A DNA stretch of 64,000 bases from Ureibacillus manganicus DSM 26584 (GTDB lineage: Bacteria > Bacillota > Bacilli > Bacillales_A > Planococcaceae): assembly GCF_000772945.1 (NCBI RefSeq), contig NZ_JPVN01000009.1, positions 99,860-163,859 of the forward strand, in the 5' to 3' direction. Position numbers and translations under genes: made by a program. The notes beneath the pieces were generated by a model that ran no database searches, was not told where the DNA came from, and saw only the letters and a program-made list of their open reading frames with translations. Of this stretch, positions 19,596-30,147 are shown piece after piece; position 1 is the stretch's first letter, and the number at the start of each line of letters is the position of its first letter.

Positions 19596-20990
19596 TTAGA
19601 GAGGAATACGTAATGTAAATATTGTTCCCACCTCTATTTTACTTGAAACCTCTATTTCTATGTTATATTTTTCAGCTAGCATTTTCGTTATACTTAACCC
19701 TAATCCAGTCCCACCTCCAGTATATTCTCGAGAATCGTCAACACGATAAAATCGATCGAATATTCTATGGATATTTTCCTGTTCGATACCTATTCCATTA
19801 TCTTTAATGGTAATAAAAATATTTTCAGATAAATAATGTACTTTCACTTCTATAAGTGGTTTTTTAACGTTATATCGTATGCCATTTTCCATTACATTGC
19901 GAACAATTTGTGCAAGTGCATTATCAGTTATTGGTGCAGGTTTTTCTTCACCAATAGATTGAATTAAAATTTCAGCACCTTCGTGAATTACTTGAAGTTC
20001 AGTTTTTACTGAGCTCAAAACTCTTTCCACATTTGCAAGTGCATATTCATCTCGTTTTCCCCTTCGAGCTAAATCAAGCAGTTCTTCTATCATTTTTTTC
20101 ATTCTTTGCACTTCTAAAATGGATGTTGTCAAAGACTCTTCTAACACATCTGGGTCTTCCTTCCCCCACCTCTTAATTAAGGATAAGTGACCTTCTATTG
20201 CTTGAATTGGCGTACGTAATTCGTGTGATGCATCAGAAACAAATTGTTGTTGTTTATCAAAAGATTGTTGTAATTCTTCCATCATTGAAAGATATATCTT
20301 TAGTAGATCACCAATCTCATCATCTGCTTTATAGTTAAATTGAATGGGTTCATCAAAACCCTTTTCCTTTACAGTAATCATCGAGTCGCGTAGATCTTCT
20401 AACGGCCTCATCAATAAATTTGACAAATAAGAACTTATTAATCCTGCAATAAAAATTGCACCAATACCCGCTATTAACATCACTGTTAGCATATATTTCA
20501 TCATTGAATTAAAAGTGGCCAGTGGGTGAACTAATTGCATATATCCATGGAATACACCGATCTGAACAACACGGCTAACGACAATCACACTTTCTCCGTT
20601 CACAGTTTCGTTTGATACAGCAGTATTTAATAATTCCTCTAATGTAAGCTGAACTTTGGCTGCTGGCGACTGATCATTAATCCTTAATACTTCATAGCCA
20701 TCCATATTAAAGATGCGTACAGTCTGATTTTGGTTAATAATTGACTTCATTAAACCTGTATTATTTTGTAATTCCCTTAAACTCATCGAATTACTTTGTG
20801 TATCAAAAAAAGTCGATAAATCATCTACTGTACGAATTGCATTTGTTTGTTCATTATTATATAACCACGTGTGCAAGGCAAAATAGATCACTGTACAAAT
20901 TGCTGCGTAGCTAATGAATAAGACTAGAGCTGTTAATAATGTCCATTTCTTTTTTAATGAAAGGTTCATAAAGTACTTTATAAATTTCAT
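19596..20990 (-). CDS. Sensor histidine kinase (ArlS-like)
   Basis: A 464-residue membrane kinase. Layout: membrane segment 1 (about 15-38), extracytoplasmic sensor loop (about 39-165), membrane segment 2 (about 166-190), HAMP linker (about 191-245), H-box [15 protein letters not shown] with phospho-His near 255, and an ATPase domain with N-box [11 protein letters not shown]1 [11 protein letters not shown]-box [11 protein letters not shown] and G2 [10 protein letters not shown]. It resembles ArlS of staphylococci, which controls adhesion and autolysis; the signal sensed here is unknown. Its ATG overlaps the stop of the regulator gene (ATGA). Confidence 0.9.
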   Translation of the reverse strand: MKFIKYFMNLSLKKKWTLLTALVLFISYAAICTVIYFALHTWLYNNEQTNAIRTVDDLSTFFDTQSNSMSLRELQNNTGLMKSIINQNQTVRIFNMDGYEVLRINDQSPAAKVQLTLEELLNTAVSNETVNGESVIVVSRVVQIGVFHGYMQLVHPLATFNSMMKYMLTVMLIAGIGAIFIAGLISSYLSNLLMRPLEDLRDSMITVKEKGFDEPIQFNYKADDEIGDLLKIYLSMMEELQQSFDKQQQFVSDASHELRTPIQAIEGHLSLIKRWGKEDPDVLEESLTTSILEVQRMKKMIEELLDLARRGKRDEYALANVERVLSSVKTELQVIHEGAEILIQSIGEEKPAPITDNALAQIVRNVMENGIRYNVKKPLIEVKVHYLSENIFITIKDNGIGIEQENIHRIFDRFYRVDDSREYTGGGTGLGLSITKMLAEKYNIEIEVSSKIEVGTIFTLRIPL

Positions 20991-21670
20991 TCCCTCACCA
21001 CATAACCAACACCGCGCACCGTTTCAATAATTTGTTCTTCATCAGTTTTTAATTTTGAACGAAGGTGTCGAATATAGACATCTACTACATTCGTTTCTAC
21101 TTCAGATTCATATCCCCAGACAGATTGTAAAATCATCTCCCTAGTACAAACTCTGTTTTTATTTTCACATAATAATTTCAGTAAATCATACTCAGTTTTG
21201 GTTAATTCAAGCTTGTTATTCCTAAAATACACTTCATATGAACTAGGTTTAATAAGAACTTCACGCACTTGGATTATATGTTCATTATCATCATTTGTTT
21301 TCACTCGTCGTAAGATTGAACGAATTCTAGCAAGTAACTCTTCTATTGCAAATGGTTTTACAATATAATCATCTGCTCCTGCATCTAAACCAGCAACTCT
21401 ATCCATTACTTCATCACGAGCAGTTAGTAAAATAATTGGTACATCTGACATGGCTCGAACTCTTCTACATACCTCGATACCATTAAGTTTTGGTAACATG
21501 ACATCTAGTAGTATGCAATCATATTTATCCGTCAACGCCTTGTCCAACCCATCTCTACCTTCAAATGCAACTGTTACATCAAACTGTTCATGTCGCAATT
21601 CAAGTTCTATAAAACGGGAGATTGTTTTTTCATCCTCCACTACAAGTATTTTTCTAGTCAAAGTATTCAC
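20987..21670 (-). CDS. OmpR/ArlR-family response regulator
   Basis: A 227-residue two-domain regulator. The receiver has acidic pair EDEKT, phospho-acceptor Asp in CILLDVMLP (about residue 56), Thr in LLTARDE and Lys in DYIVKPF. The C-terminal winged helix ends in [14 protein letters not shown] and [11 protein letters not shown], as in OmpR/PhoB regulators. The opening [12 protein letters not shown] is very like ArlR. First gene of a two-gene operon with the kinase; the four-base overlap indicates coupled translation. Confidence 0.92.
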   Translation of the reverse strand: MNTLTRKILVVEDEKTISRFIELELRHEQFDVTVAFEGRDGLDKALTDKYDCILLDVMLPKLNGIEVCRRVRAMSDVPIILLTARDEVMDRVAGLDAGADDYIVKPFAIEELLARIRSILRRVKTNDDNEHIIQVREVLIKPSSYEVYFRNNKLELTKTEYDLLKLLCENKNRVCTREMILQSVWGYESEVETNVVDVYIRHLRSKLKTDEEQIIETVRGVGYVVRE

Positions 21671-21710
21671 CTTCCATCTAGATAAGGATTTCTACCTACA
21701 TATAATAGAA

Positions 21711-21746
21711 TGAGCCACATTTTTAAGTTTAACTTAAAATGTGACT
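21711..21746 (-). terminator. Inverted repeat after dapF, probable terminator
   Basis: GTCACATTTTAAGTT pairs with AACTTAAAAATGTGGC on the minus strand, a long A/T-rich stem 3' of dapF and 5' of the response-regulator gene. The T tail is weak. Confidence 0.5.
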
Positions 21747-21769
21747 CTTTTACATTTTGAACTCTTGAG

Positions 21770-22735
21770 TTAAGAAAGGAAAGATGCCGTTACTTTTCTA
21801 ACCTCATTGATACAATCTTCATAAAGTAATTGCTCATGAGTATACTCTTTACTTTTCAGTTTGTACTGATCTTCTTTTATTTCGAAAACATAACTAGCAA
21901 TAATTGTCGCATTCCCAATTAAAGTTAACTCATAATCGCCATTATTTTCGAATACTCTACATTTCACAAAACCGCCAGGATTAAAAACAGTAATCGTATC
22001 GCCTTCTACTATATGATTCATTTTTGCTACTAAAGCAGATGCTGTCATAGCTGTACCACAAGCGTTTGTAAATCCAACTCCACGTTCAAAAGTTCGGACA
22101 AAAATTGTGTCACTTTTCATAGGAAATGCATAACTTACGTTTATGCCATCAGCACAATAGTCATTTGGTCCATTTAAGGATCTGGCTAATATTGATTGGT
22201 GAGTATTACTTGCAATATGTGACTCGTCGACTATTCCTATTAAATGCGGATTAGGTACTGAAACAGCTGTAAATTTTATATCGGGTGAAAATTCTTCAAT
22301 AATCTGATGTTGAATTTCAGTTTCATCTTTATAAATCATAGGTAGACTAGTTAATCTAAAAGACACGGGTGAAATTTCTACTGCATATGTGGGAATTGTA
22401 CCAAAAATAGGTTCTTCTTTTTTAACTTTTAAATTCGCTTTCATAGTCTCGATGATTGCTTCATCTTTTCCTGTTTTTTCACAAACATGTCTTGCAACAC
22501 AACGTAAACCATTTCCACACATTGATGCTTCAGAACCATCAGCATTTATCACTCTCATTTTTGCATCTGCTTTTTTAGAAGGTAAAACGAGCAATAATCC
22601 GTCTGCTCCACCTTCATTTCCCTCATTGCATAGCCATTTTGTTAAACTTGCCCAATCAAATTCCATTTCATTATCTGTTTCATATAAATAAAAAGTATTT
22701 CCAGAACCATGCACTTTAAAAAACGTTCTTTCCAT
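21770..22735 (-). CDS. dapF: Diaminopimelate epimerase
   Basis: DapF converts LL- to meso-diaminopimelate for lysine and peptidoglycan synthesis. Both catalytic Cys motifs are present: SMCGNGLRC (about 75-83) and FTNACGTAMTASAL (about 220). The N-terminal FFKVHGSGNTFYLYE is the conserved start. At 321 residues it is about 35 longer than typical DapF; the excess is a Lys/Glu-rich C-terminal tail after residue 285 of unknown role. The ATG at 22735 is chosen because GAGGAG lies 8 bases upstream. Standing alone, not with other lysine genes. Confidence 0.92.
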   Translation of the reverse strand: MERTFFKVHGSGNTFYLYETDNEMEFDWASLTKWLCNEGNEGGADGLLLVLPSKKADAKMRVINADGSEASMCGNGLRCVARHVCEKTGKDEAIIETMKANLKVKKEEPIFGTIPTYAVEISPVSFRLTSLPMIYKDETEIQHQIIEEFSPDIKFTAVSVPNPHLIGIVDESHIASNTHQSILARSLNGPNDYCADGINVSYAFPMKSDTIFVRTFERGVGFTNACGTAMTASALVAKMNHIVEGDTITVFNPGGFVKCRVFENNGDYELTLIGNATIIASYVFEIKEDQYKLKSKEYTHEQLLYEDCINEVRKVTASFLS

Positions 22736-23136
22736 ACAACACACTCCTCAAAATAAGATTCTTCTATCATAATGTTAGAAAATTACAGAATCAACTTATT
22801 TTTTATAAAAATTTGTTCTTAACATAGTTTACATCCGTTAACAAAGATTTCACATTTTTTTAGCTAAATTCCTATTGCAATAGAATATTTTTTTATTATA
22901 TGATACTTCTACAAATCACTTATTTTAGCTTATTAATAATTAGTTATTAGGTAAGCAAAATAAGGACTTCATTTCTCCAATTATGGATTGAAATGAAACA
23001 TGTAAATGAAGATAGAAACTCTAGGGAAACGATGGAGGATGATTCTGCCATAGTTTAACGCCTAGTTTTTTTTAGGTTATTTTTATTGACTGTTGCCCAA
23101 AGATTATTAGCAACAATCCTAAAAGGAGGCGTAAGA
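22736..23136. other. Intergenic region between dapF and the GNAT gene
   Basis: 401 AT-rich bases. The plus strand has a possible structured leader: CTTCATTT (22970-22977) can pair with AAATGAAG (23006-23013), followed by a short CCTA/TAGG stem with eight T (about 23060-23078). It may be a control element of the acetyltransferase gene, but I could not match it to a known riboswitch class. Confidence 0.3.
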
Positions 23137-23685
23137 ATGTTAAAACACCGTGATCTTTCAGAAACAAACGAACTATATCAATTAATGAGTCATCCTTCAG
23201 TTTTTCCATATGTTCGTCAGAAGGCTACTTCAGCTGAGGAGTATTTGTTTATGACGAAACAACTAATTGAAGAAGAACAATTAGGTTTGACGATTTCCCG
23301 AACAATCATAGACAATTATGGTCAACCGATTGGAACAATAAACTTATATGATATTGAAGATGGAGCTGGATTTTTAGGAACGTGGATTGGTATTCCATTT
23401 CAAGGTATGGGTTATAACCAAACTGCAAAGAAAGAGTTCTTAACTGAACTTTTCTTTCAACATAATATTCACACGGTATTTTTAAGAATTAGAAAAGGAA
23501 ACGAAAAATCAAAACGCGCCTCCTTGAAATTGCCGTATATTATAGACGCAAGTGAAACTCATCAAGCACTTTACAATGAGATTAATGCCGGTGAGGTAAA
23601 ATTTGATTTATTTAGAATTCCAAAAGATCTATTCTACTTAGTAACAGCCCATGAAATGAACGAAGAAGAAGAACAAGCAATGTAG
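23137..23685 (+). CDS. GNAT-family N-acetyltransferase
   Basis: A 182-residue acetyl-CoA-dependent acetyltransferase of the RimJ/L-like branch: LKHRDLSETNELYQLMSHP at the start, IGTINLYDIEDGAGFLGTWI for beta strands 3-4, and IPFQGMGYNQTAKKEFL in the acetyl-CoA loop region, where the usual Q/RxxGxG/A appears as QGMGYN. The ATG at 23137 is used because AAAGGAGG lies 8 bases upstream; the frame is open 51 bases further but without a site. Acceptor substrate unknown. Confidence 0.75.
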   Translation: MLKHRDLSETNELYQLMSHPSVFPYVRQKATSAEEYLFMTKQLIEEEQLGLTISRTIIDNYGQPIGTINLYDIEDGAGFLGTWIGIPFQGMGYNQTAKKEFLTELFFQHNIHTVFLRIRKGNEKSKRASLKLPYIIDASETHQALYNEINAGEVKFDLFRIPKDLFYLVTAHEMNEEEEQAM

Positions 23686-23694
23686 AATAAATAA

Positions 23695-23738
23695 TAAAAG
23701 GGGTGTACTGAAAGTTTAACTTTCAATACACCCCTTTT
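23695..23738. terminator. Bidirectional intrinsic terminator
   Basis: AAAAGGGGTGTACTGAAAG pairs with CTTTCAATACACCCCTTTT (one mismatch) between convergent genes. Confidence 0.9.
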
Positions 23739-23744
23739 AAATAC

Positions 23745-24821
23745 TTATTTTTCGAACTTTACTATTAACTTAACCATTTCGTCAGGTGTTTTTGGACTTT
23801 CTGCGACTGTCATAGATTGAATCATTTTTGGTTTTTGCTCTACAAGTCTTTTAATGGACTTTAGAAAAGTATTTTTTGTTAATTCTTCTTCTTCTAAAAC
23901 TAAAGCGAAGCCTTGTTTTTCAAAGATTTTTGCATTTAATATTTGGTCACCACGACTTTTAGTTGCAGATAATGGTATGAGCAACATTGGCTTTTTTAAA
24001 GCTAAAAATTCGAAAATCGAATTAGATCCTGCACGAGAAACAATAAAATCAGACAATTGTAGTAAATCAGGAAGTTCATTTGTTACATAATCAAATTGTT
24101 TGTAGCCTTTTAAACTACTTAGTGTTTGATCAACATTTCCTTTACCACATAAGTGAATAATGTTAAATTCAACAAGTAATTCTGGTAGATTGCTTCGTAG
24201 AGCTTCATTAACGACTACCGATCCTAAACTCCCCCCCATGACTAGGAGAACTGGTTTATCGTTATCAAATCCACAAATTCGAAGTGCAGTACTTTTTTTA
24301 CCTCTAAACAATTCTTGCCTAACAATTGACCCTGTACAAGTTGCTTTTTCACTAGGTAAATATTTTAGTGTATCTTCAAAAATTGTAAATATATGCGAAG
24401 CGAATGGTAGTGCAATTTTATTTGCTAACCCAGGAGTTACATCCGATTCATGAATAACTACTGGGATTTTCGCCATTTTTGCTGCAATTACGACTGGGAC
24501 AGATACAAATCCCCCTTTTGAAAAAATTATCGTTGGCTTAATTTTCCGAATAATAGACGAAGCTTGCATAATTCCTGCCATTACTTTAAAGGGATCTGTA
24601 AAATTCTTCATTGAAAAATATCTACGAAGTTTTCCACTTGATATACCGTGGTATGGAATTTCAGGAAAACTCCCAGTAATTAGTTCTTTTTCAATTCCAT
24701 CTTGTGACCCTATATAGTGTACATTATAACCCTCTTTAAGCAATGAGGGGATGATGGCTTGATTTAACGAAACATGACCGGCTGTTCCGCCACCAGTTAA
24801 TATAATTGATTTTTGTTTCAC
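23745..24821 (-). CDS. murG: UDP-N-acetylglucosamine--lipid I N-acetylglucosaminyltransferase (MurG type)
   Basis: MurG adds GlcNAc to lipid I on the inner membrane face to make lipid II. The 358-residue GT-B protein begins with the glycine-rich loop TGGGTAGHV, followed by KGGFVSVPVVIAA (second G loop), HESDVTPGLANK and the C-terminal MGGSLGSVVVNEA and SRAGSNSIFEFLALKKPMLL UDP-GlcNAc site. The start is GTG at 24821, with GATAGGAG upstream. It stands alone rather than in a dcw cluster, so it may be a second copy as in some Bacillus genomes. Confidence 0.88.
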   Translation of the reverse strand: MKQKSIILTGGGTAGHVSLNQAIIPSLLKEGYNVHYIGSQDGIEKELITGSFPEIPYHGISSGKLRRYFSMKNFTDPFKVMAGIMQASSIIRKIKPTIIFSKGGFVSVPVVIAAKMAKIPVVIHESDVTPGLANKIALPFASHIFTIFEDTLKYLPSEKATCTGSIVRQELFRGKKSTALRICGFDNDKPVLLVMGGSLGSVVVNEALRSNLPELLVEFNIIHLCGKGNVDQTLSSLKGYKQFDYVTNELPDLLQLSDFIVSRAGSNSIFEFLALKKPMLLIPLSATKSRGDQILNAKIFEKQGFALVLEEEELTKNTFLKSIKRLVEQKPKMIQSMTVAESPKTPDEMVKLIVKFEK

Positions 24822-25000
24822 AGTTATTCTCCTATCTAAGTAAAACTTGACGATATCACAAGGATAAAAACAGATGTTGATTTATTAATTTTCATTATTG
24901 TTATCTATGCAACGAACATTCCGTAAATGATGCAACTATCAATCAGATTTTAACATATATATGGTATGTATAAATAGGGCAAGATTTCAAAGTACATAAG

Positions 25001-25030
25001 AAAAGCCCAACAAGTCAGGAACTTGAGGGC
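25001..25030 (-). terminator. Intrinsic terminator of the CAP-domain gene
   Basis: On the minus strand GCCCTCAAG pairs with CTTGTTGGGC, then TTTTCTT. Confidence 0.75.
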
Positions 25031-25041
25031 AAGTAAGAACC

Positions 25042-26037
25042 TTATAATTGAATAAATTGTTGTGTCCAGTAATATCCACTCTCTACGAATCCTACACCAA
25101 TATGAGTGTAACTAGGATTCAAAATGTTTTGTCGGTGACCAGGTGATGCCATCCAAGCTTGAACAACTTGTTGTGGTGTTCTTTGCCCTTGAGCAATGTT
25201 TTCACCCGCTGCACGATATGAAATACCTGCTGCTTTTATTTGGTCAAATGGACTACCATAAGTTGGACTTGTATGTGAGAAGTAATTATTATTTGACATA
25301 TCAACTGATTTTGCCTCTGCCACATTCATTAATGGTGAATGAATTTCTAAAGGTGCTAGACCTGCTTTGGAACGTTCAACGTTTGTTAACTCTACTACTT
25401 GTCGCTCAAAGTTGGACACAGCCGCACTTTCACTTGTTGGCTCGGTTGGTTTTGATACTTGTTCTTGCTTTGTATTTGTTTGTTGGTTATTTGATGGTGT
25501 TTGATAGTAATTTGAATTATTTTGTTTTGGTTGTTCGTTTTGTTGTACGGGTGCTTTAGTTGTTGTGTTTTGTTTAGGTGTTACATCAGTCTTAGCTGTT
25601 TCTGTTTGCTTAGGCGTTACATTAGGTTTAGCTTCTGTTTTCGGTGCTGCTGAAGTTTTAACTTCAGCTTTTTCTTTTTCTATAACATTCGAATTCTCGT
25701 TGGTAGATTGGTATTTTGAAACAATACTCGTTACCTCAATTTTATGTAATGCTAGATTCACAACCTGCTCTAGTTCTATATTTAACAGTCGCTCTAACGT
25801 GTTTTTAGTCATCGTTAATTTTTTATTAAAACTTTCATATTGGTTGCCTTCACTAGCCGATAAGTTTTCAATAGAATTTACTATAAATTCTTCATATTGA
25901 TCTAAATTCACCGCTTGGGCATTAAATAAAAAGGATTCGTTTATAGCCAAATTATTAGTTGCCGAAGCGGCGTTTGCAGTAGGGATTTGTGTTGCAAATA
26001 ATGCTAATGCACAAAATGGGATAAATATTTTTTTCAT
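25042..26037 (-). CDS. Secreted CAP-domain protein (YkwD-like)
   Basis: A 331-residue exported protein. Signal peptide MKKIFIPFCALALFATQIPT ending at ANAAS, a helical segment (about 25-110), a repetitive Thr/Lys/Pro/Gln linker (about 125-200) and a C-terminal CAP/SCP domain (about 207-331). CAP marks: LTNVERSKAGLAPLEI, SVDMSNNNYFSHTSPTYG, AAGENIAQGQ, WMASPGHRQNILNPSYTHIGVG, with the His/Glu set of the cavity. In spore-formers these occur in germination and cell-surface proteins; role unknown here. AAAGGAGGAG precedes the ATG. Monocistronic. Confidence 0.87.
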   Translation of the reverse strand: MKKIFIPFCALALFATQIPTANAASATNNLAINESFLFNAQAVNLDQYEEFIVNSIENLSASEGNQYESFNKKLTMTKNTLERLLNIELEQVVNLALHKIEVTSIVSKYQSTNENSNVIEKEKAEVKTSAAPKTEAKPNVTPKQTETAKTDVTPKQNTTTKAPVQQNEQPKQNNSNYYQTPSNNQQTNTKQEQVSKPTEPTSESAAVSNFERQVVELTNVERSKAGLAPLEIHSPLMNVAEAKSVDMSNNNYFSHTSPTYGSPFDQIKAAGISYRAAGENIAQGQRTPQQVVQAWMASPGHRQNILNPSYTHIGVGFVESGYYWTQQFIQL

Positions 26038-26263
26038 TTTGTACTCCTCCTTTCATATACCAATCATAAACCAGAATTTTTGTCATAATTGGTCCAATAT
26101 TTGGAGGAAGTTACAATTTAACAATATATAATTGATTTCAAGGGTTTTTTCGTATAAATGAATGAAAATGTTTCCATTAAATCTGATTATTTCTAAGTAA
26201 AAGCTATTGACAGTTTGGTAGATTACAATTAGATTCTTTAACTATTACAAAATTACATTAAGA

Positions 26264-27172
26264 TTACTGCGAATCTTGTCCAAATATTTGAATTTGATCT
26301 AAATTTTCTCCAATCATAACAATTTTCGGCTGCATTCTTATATATTCAGGTAACCATTGAACTAATCCATAAGCATATTGGAATAGCATAGGATTTTTCA
26401 TCCCTTCAATGGGTACATACCCCTTCATTCGATAAACTGTACTTGGTAGTGTACGAATCCATTCTTCAAATTGATCTTGGGTAAAGCTCTTTTGAAATTC
26501 AACTAAGCGTGAAGTTAAATGCAAATGAACACCAATTTTAGCCGAGTGAATGTCGTTTTTATTATTTGTTACTGTAGAATGCAATTTTTCTAGTAAATGT
26601 AAAGGTACACGGCCATTCGTAGTTTGTAAGATAAATGCATTCGAATTTACATTTTGAATTTCAAATACTACTTTTGCTTGCTCTGATTCAGTTAACAAAT
26701 CTATTTTATTTGCTAACAATAGATGTGCATGTCGAATTTGTTCTAAAAATAAGCTTTTAACTTGGGGTGATAACTTATCTCTGTCTAACCAAAGCTTACT
26801 ATCTGCTACAGTTACAATTCCTTTTATATTTAGCTGTTCCGCAAACAAAGGTGAATATACCGCATCTAATGCTTCTACAGGATGAGCCGCACCTGTAGTT
26901 TCAATGAGTAAAACATCAAATTGTTCGTTAGCTAGCAAAGTTTGGATCTGAGCTTCGGTTTTTTCACTACCTGAACAACAAATACATCCTTCTAGCATTT
27001 CTTTTAACGGAATATCTTCCTCAACAGATTGTGAGTCAAAATTCAATTGACCAAATTCATTCATAATTACTGCTGGTTTAAGTCCTTTTTCTTTCAATTG
27101 TCTAATTACATCAGTTAACATAGAGGTTTTTCCACTACCTAAAAAACCACTAAATAAATAAACATCTTTCAT
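26264..27172 (-). CDS. CobW/COG0523-family GTPase (metal chaperone)
   Basis: A 302-residue G3E GTPase. Walker A GFLGSGKTS (about 9-17), the metal-binding EGCICCSG (GCxCC type, about 63-70), ETTGAAHP and the NKIDLL base-specificity motif are all seen; the C-terminal CobW domain follows (about 205-302). Such proteins deliver zinc or another metal to target enzymes. Translation start 27172 is set by GGAGTGG 8 bases upstream. No neighbouring Zur-box or zinc importer is visible, so the metal is open. Confidence 0.88.
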   Translation of the reverse strand: MKDVYLFSGFLGSGKTSMLTDVIRQLKEKGLKPAVIMNEFGQLNFDSQSVEEDIPLKEMLEGCICCSGSEKTEAQIQTLLANEQFDVLLIETTGAAHPVEALDAVYSPLFAEQLNIKGIVTVADSKLWLDRDKLSPQVKSLFLEQIRHAHLLLANKIDLLTESEQAKVVFEIQNVNSNAFILQTTNGRVPLHLLEKLHSTVTNNKNDIHSAKIGVHLHLTSRLVEFQKSFTQDQFEEWIRTLPSTVYRMKGYVPIEGMKNPMLFQYAYGLVQWLPEYIRMQPKIVMIGENLDQIQIFGQDSQ

Positions 27173-27201
27173 AATTTTCCACTCCATTTCGTTTCTATAA
27201 A

Positions 27202-27243
27202 GAAAGAGCTGTTCATGTTCTAAAGGAACAATGCAGCTCTTTG
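27202..27243 (-). terminator. Intrinsic terminator of the S41 peptidase gene
   Basis: AAAGAGCTG and CAGCTCTTT form the outer stem, with GTTC/GAAC inside, on the minus strand. Confidence 0.75.
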
Positions 27244-27257
27244 TGTGTTATAAAAAA

Positions 27258-28781
27258 TTATTCATTTTCGTTTGCAGTTTCTTCCGCCAATAGTTCTAGT
27301 GCTTTTAAAATATGCGGATCTTCATCTTTAATTTTCTGTCTTAATGCGTCCATGATTGCATATGTTGTATCTCCAACAATTGTGCCTGTTTGCTCCAAAT
27401 TATGATCTGCTTGGAATTGTTCAACAGCAGTTGTTGTAGACTCATCAAATTCATTATCTACTGTCCCTACATTATAGCCTAAAACTTCTAACATTTTCTC
27501 AGCATTATTCACCGTCGTTGACATAGTGCCTTCTTTCAACTCAGAATTAGGGTCTATAAATGTAAGTTTTGCATATTCAGGATATTGTACTTCAAAATCA
27601 GGTGTGATACCTTTTTCATTTACCCAATTTCCATTAGGTGTCAACCATTTACCAGTAGTATATTTTAAATTTGAACCATCTGGTTGATAGCTCACAGTTT
27701 GTACTGTCCCTTTACCAAAAGTTTTTAAACCAACAAGCTTTGCTTTTCCAGATTCACTTAAAGCACCTGCTAATATTTCAGAAGATGATGCACTTCCGTT
27801 ATCGATTAAGACTACCATTGGAAGGTCATATTTTTTTCCACCTTCTGCAAGTATTTGTTCAGTTTTCTCATCACGCCCTTGTACTTGTACAACAGGCTTA
27901 CCTTTTTCAATAAATAAATTTGCAATATCAAGAGCGGATGTTAAGTAACCACCTGGATTTTGGCGTAGGTCAAGAATAATACTCTCCATGCCTTCTTTTT
28001 CGAATTGCTCTAGTAAAGCTTTCATATCAGCAAACGTTTTTTCACTAAACGATGTCAATTGAATATGAGCAATTTTGTCTTCTCCCATTTCGCCATATAC
28101 GGTTTCAATCGGAATTTCATCGCGAATAATTGTAATTTCTTGTAGATTGTCACTTTCACCACGTTGGATTGTTAATGTTACAGGAGTATTTTTTTCCCCA
28201 CGAATTAACAACACAGCTTCTGTTGCACTCATCCCTTGAATACTTTCACCATCAACTAATAAAATAACATCTTCTGGAAGTATTCCCGCTTTTTCAGCTG
28301 GTGAATTTTTAATTGGGGAAACAACTACGATATTTCCGTTTCTTTCTTGGATTTCTGCACCAATCCCTTCAAAACTTGAAGATAAGTCTGAATTAAATTG
28401 GGCTGCTTCTTCTTTATTCATATAATCTGAATAAGGATCACCAAGTGCGTCGAACATTCCATTAATCGCACCATGGATGATTGTGTCATCATCGACTTCA
28501 ATATAATACTTTTCTTTTAGTTCATCGTAAGCTTCATATAACTGCTTAAATTCTTCTCTGTCAACCTGCTTAACTGTTTCAACCACTTCAACAACTTTTT
28601 TATCACCAAAAGTTAATGCAAAAATTGTTAAGCCAGCTGTCAATAAAATCGTTATAAACATTACCATTATGAGTGTGAACGGTTTTATTTGAATATAGTT
28701 TTTTGCTGGTTTGTTTTGTTGTTCTTCTTTCTCTCTATCATTCTCTAAATGATTTTGTTCTTTTTGGTTTTGTTCATCCAT
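27258..28781 (-). CDS. C-terminal processing peptidase, S41 family (CtpA/CtpB-like)
   Basis: A 507-residue membrane-anchored serine protease. Order: charged cytoplasmic tail (1-30), one membrane segment (about 31-55), helical part, PDZ domain (about 115-195, GIGAEIQERNGNIVVVSPIK), S41 catalytic domain with DNGSASSSEILAGAL (Ser near 330) and FGKGTVQ (Lys near 355), and a C-terminal peptidoglycan-binding-type domain (about 420-485). The domain set matches Bacillus CtpA/CtpB, which cleave regulators on the outer membrane face, for example in sporulation signalling; which one this is cannot be settled. Confidence 0.9.
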   Translation of the reverse strand: MDEQNQKEQNHLENDREKEEQQNKPAKNYIQIKPFTLIMVMFITILLTAGLTIFALTFGDKKVVEVVETVKQVDREEFKQLYEAYDELKEKYYIEVDDDTIIHGAINGMFDALGDPYSDYMNKEEAAQFNSDLSSSFEGIGAEIQERNGNIVVVSPIKNSPAEKAGILPEDVILLVDGESIQGMSATEAVLLIRGEKNTPVTLTIQRGESDNLQEITIIRDEIPIETVYGEMGEDKIAHIQLTSFSEKTFADMKALLEQFEKEGMESIILDLRQNPGGYLTSALDIANLFIEKGKPVVQVQGRDEKTEQILAEGGKKYDLPMVVLIDNGSASSSEILAGALSESGKAKLVGLKTFGKGTVQTVSYQPDGSNLKYTTGKWLTPNGNWVNEKGITPDFEVQYPEYAKLTFIDPNSELKEGTMSTTVNNAEKMLEVLGYNVGTVDNEFDESTTTAVEQFQADHNLEQTGTIVGDTTYAIMDALRQKIKDEDPHILKALELLAEETANENE

Positions 28782-28856
28782 GTTTTATTCACCACTCTCA
28801 TTTACACTTAACTAGAAAGACGTATCTCCATATTAACAGTTTCACATCAATACGAA

Positions 28857-28889
28857 AAGAAAAGACTGCCAAATAATAGACAGTCTTTC
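28857..28889 (-). terminator. Intrinsic terminator of deoD
   Basis: AAAGACTG pairs with CAGTCTTT on the minus strand, followed by TC and T-rich sequence. Confidence 0.7.
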
Positions 28890-28962
28890 ACCTAGACTAC
28901 TCAGGTAGTGTTAGCACTTCACTTTAAGAATCAATATAGAACTTATACTTTAAAACAACTAT

Positions 28963-29667
28963 TTACTCTTGAATAGCAGCTTCAAGTGCTACGACAATCA
29001 TATCATTGAAAGTTGTTTGTCTTTCTTCAGATGTCGTTACTTCGCCTGTAATAATGTGATCTGAAACTGTTAATACAGATAATGCCTGACGTCCAAATTT
29101 CGCAGCAAGTGTATAAAGTGCAGCAGATTCCATTTCTACAGCTAGAACACCATATTGAGCTAATTTTTCGTTTTGATTTTCGTCTGAATAGAACATATCT
29201 GCTGTCATAACGTTACCGACTTTTAAATTAAGACCAGCAGCTACACCTGCATTATAAGCTTTTAACAATAAGTCAAAATCTGCAATTGGTGCATAATCTA
29301 ATCCATTAAAAATAATCTCGTTCATTTTTGAGTCAGTTGTAGCACCTTGCGCTAAAATAACGTCTCTCACTTTAACGTCCTTTTGAATAGCACCACATGT
29401 TCCAACACGAATTAGCTTTTGTACACCATATTCCTGCATTAACTCTGTTATATAAATAGATATTGAAGGTACACCCATTCCTGTTCCTTGTACAGATACG
29501 CGTCTTCCTTTGTAAGTACCTGTATATCCGAACATGTTACGAACTTCATTATAAATAGTTACATCTTCTAAAAATGTTTCAGCAATATATTTTGCACGTA
29601 ATGGATCTCCTGGTAATAAAATAATATCTGCAATTTCACCTTGTTTAGCACTAATATGAATACTCAT
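28963..29667 (-). CDS. deoD: Purine nucleoside phosphorylase, DeoD type
   Basis: Phosphorolysis of purine (deoxy)nucleosides to base and (deoxy)ribose 1-phosphate; hexameric type. 234 residues, full length. [60 protein letters not shown] and [11 protein letters not shown] (catalytic Asp) are the DeoD signatures. The start at 29667 has AAAGAGGGACATA upstream; the frame extends 39 bases further but its start is weaker. Monocistronic. Confidence 0.95.
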   Translation of the reverse strand: MSIHISAKQGEIADIILLPGDPLRAKYIAETFLEDVTIYNEVRNMFGYTGTYKGRRVSVQGTGMGVPSISIYITELMQEYGVQKLIRVGTCGAIQKDVKVRDVILAQGATTDSKMNEIIFNGLDYAPIADFDLLLKAYNAGVAAGLNLKVGNVMTADMFYSDENQNEKLAQYGVLAVEMESAALYTLAAKFGRQALSVLTVSDHIITGEVTTSEERQTTFNDMIVVALEAAIQE

Positions 29668-29845
29668 TATGTCCCTCTTTCTTTTGGAATTTTCTTTTGT
29701 TGACATTCATTTAATGTGTTAATTCTAATTGTTTTCTCAAATGAAAGATTTTCTCTCATTTTCCAATATACTTTTTTTTAAGTCATTGTGCAATGCAAAG
29801 CCCCTAATTAATATAATACTTACTTTTTTAAGGTGCAATGATCTT

Positions 29846-30070
29846 TTAATTTTCGTATTTTAGACGATAAATATCCCAAAGTTCATCGAATGCAGAGGTA
29901 GATAACATATCATCAGCTTTTGTTTCGATATAGCTTGATATTTCCTCAAAGGAAGTACTTGTTTTTGGAAAGCCATGGTCATCAAAAGCACTCTCTGCAA
30001 ATCTCGATTTTTGATCTGACCAATCGCCCCCTCTATAAGTCAGTACAAAATGATAAAAACTTTTTCTCAT
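29846..30070 (-). CDS. YozE family protein
   Basis: A 74-residue protein of the YozE SAM-like (UPF0346) family: [35 protein letters not shown] and [20 protein letters not shown] match the all-helical fold. Function unknown. AGAAGGAG lies 8 bases before the ATG. It follows msrAB but is separated by a terminator. Confidence 0.85.
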   Translation of the reverse strand: MRKSFYHFVLTYRGGDWSDQKSRFAESAFDDHGFPKTSTSFEEISSYIETKADDMLSTSAFDELWDIYRLKYEN

Positions 30071-30147
30071 ACTAGTATCTCCTTCTAGCTACACGGATTA
30101 TAATCGGTAATTTTACAAAACTTTCATAAGATGAGCAAGAGGATAAA

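Noticed and set aside
22980..23080. Possible riboswitch ahead of the GNAT gene
   Set aside because: Some pairing is visible, but I could not match its conserved bases to any class I know, so it is noted only as an intergenic region.
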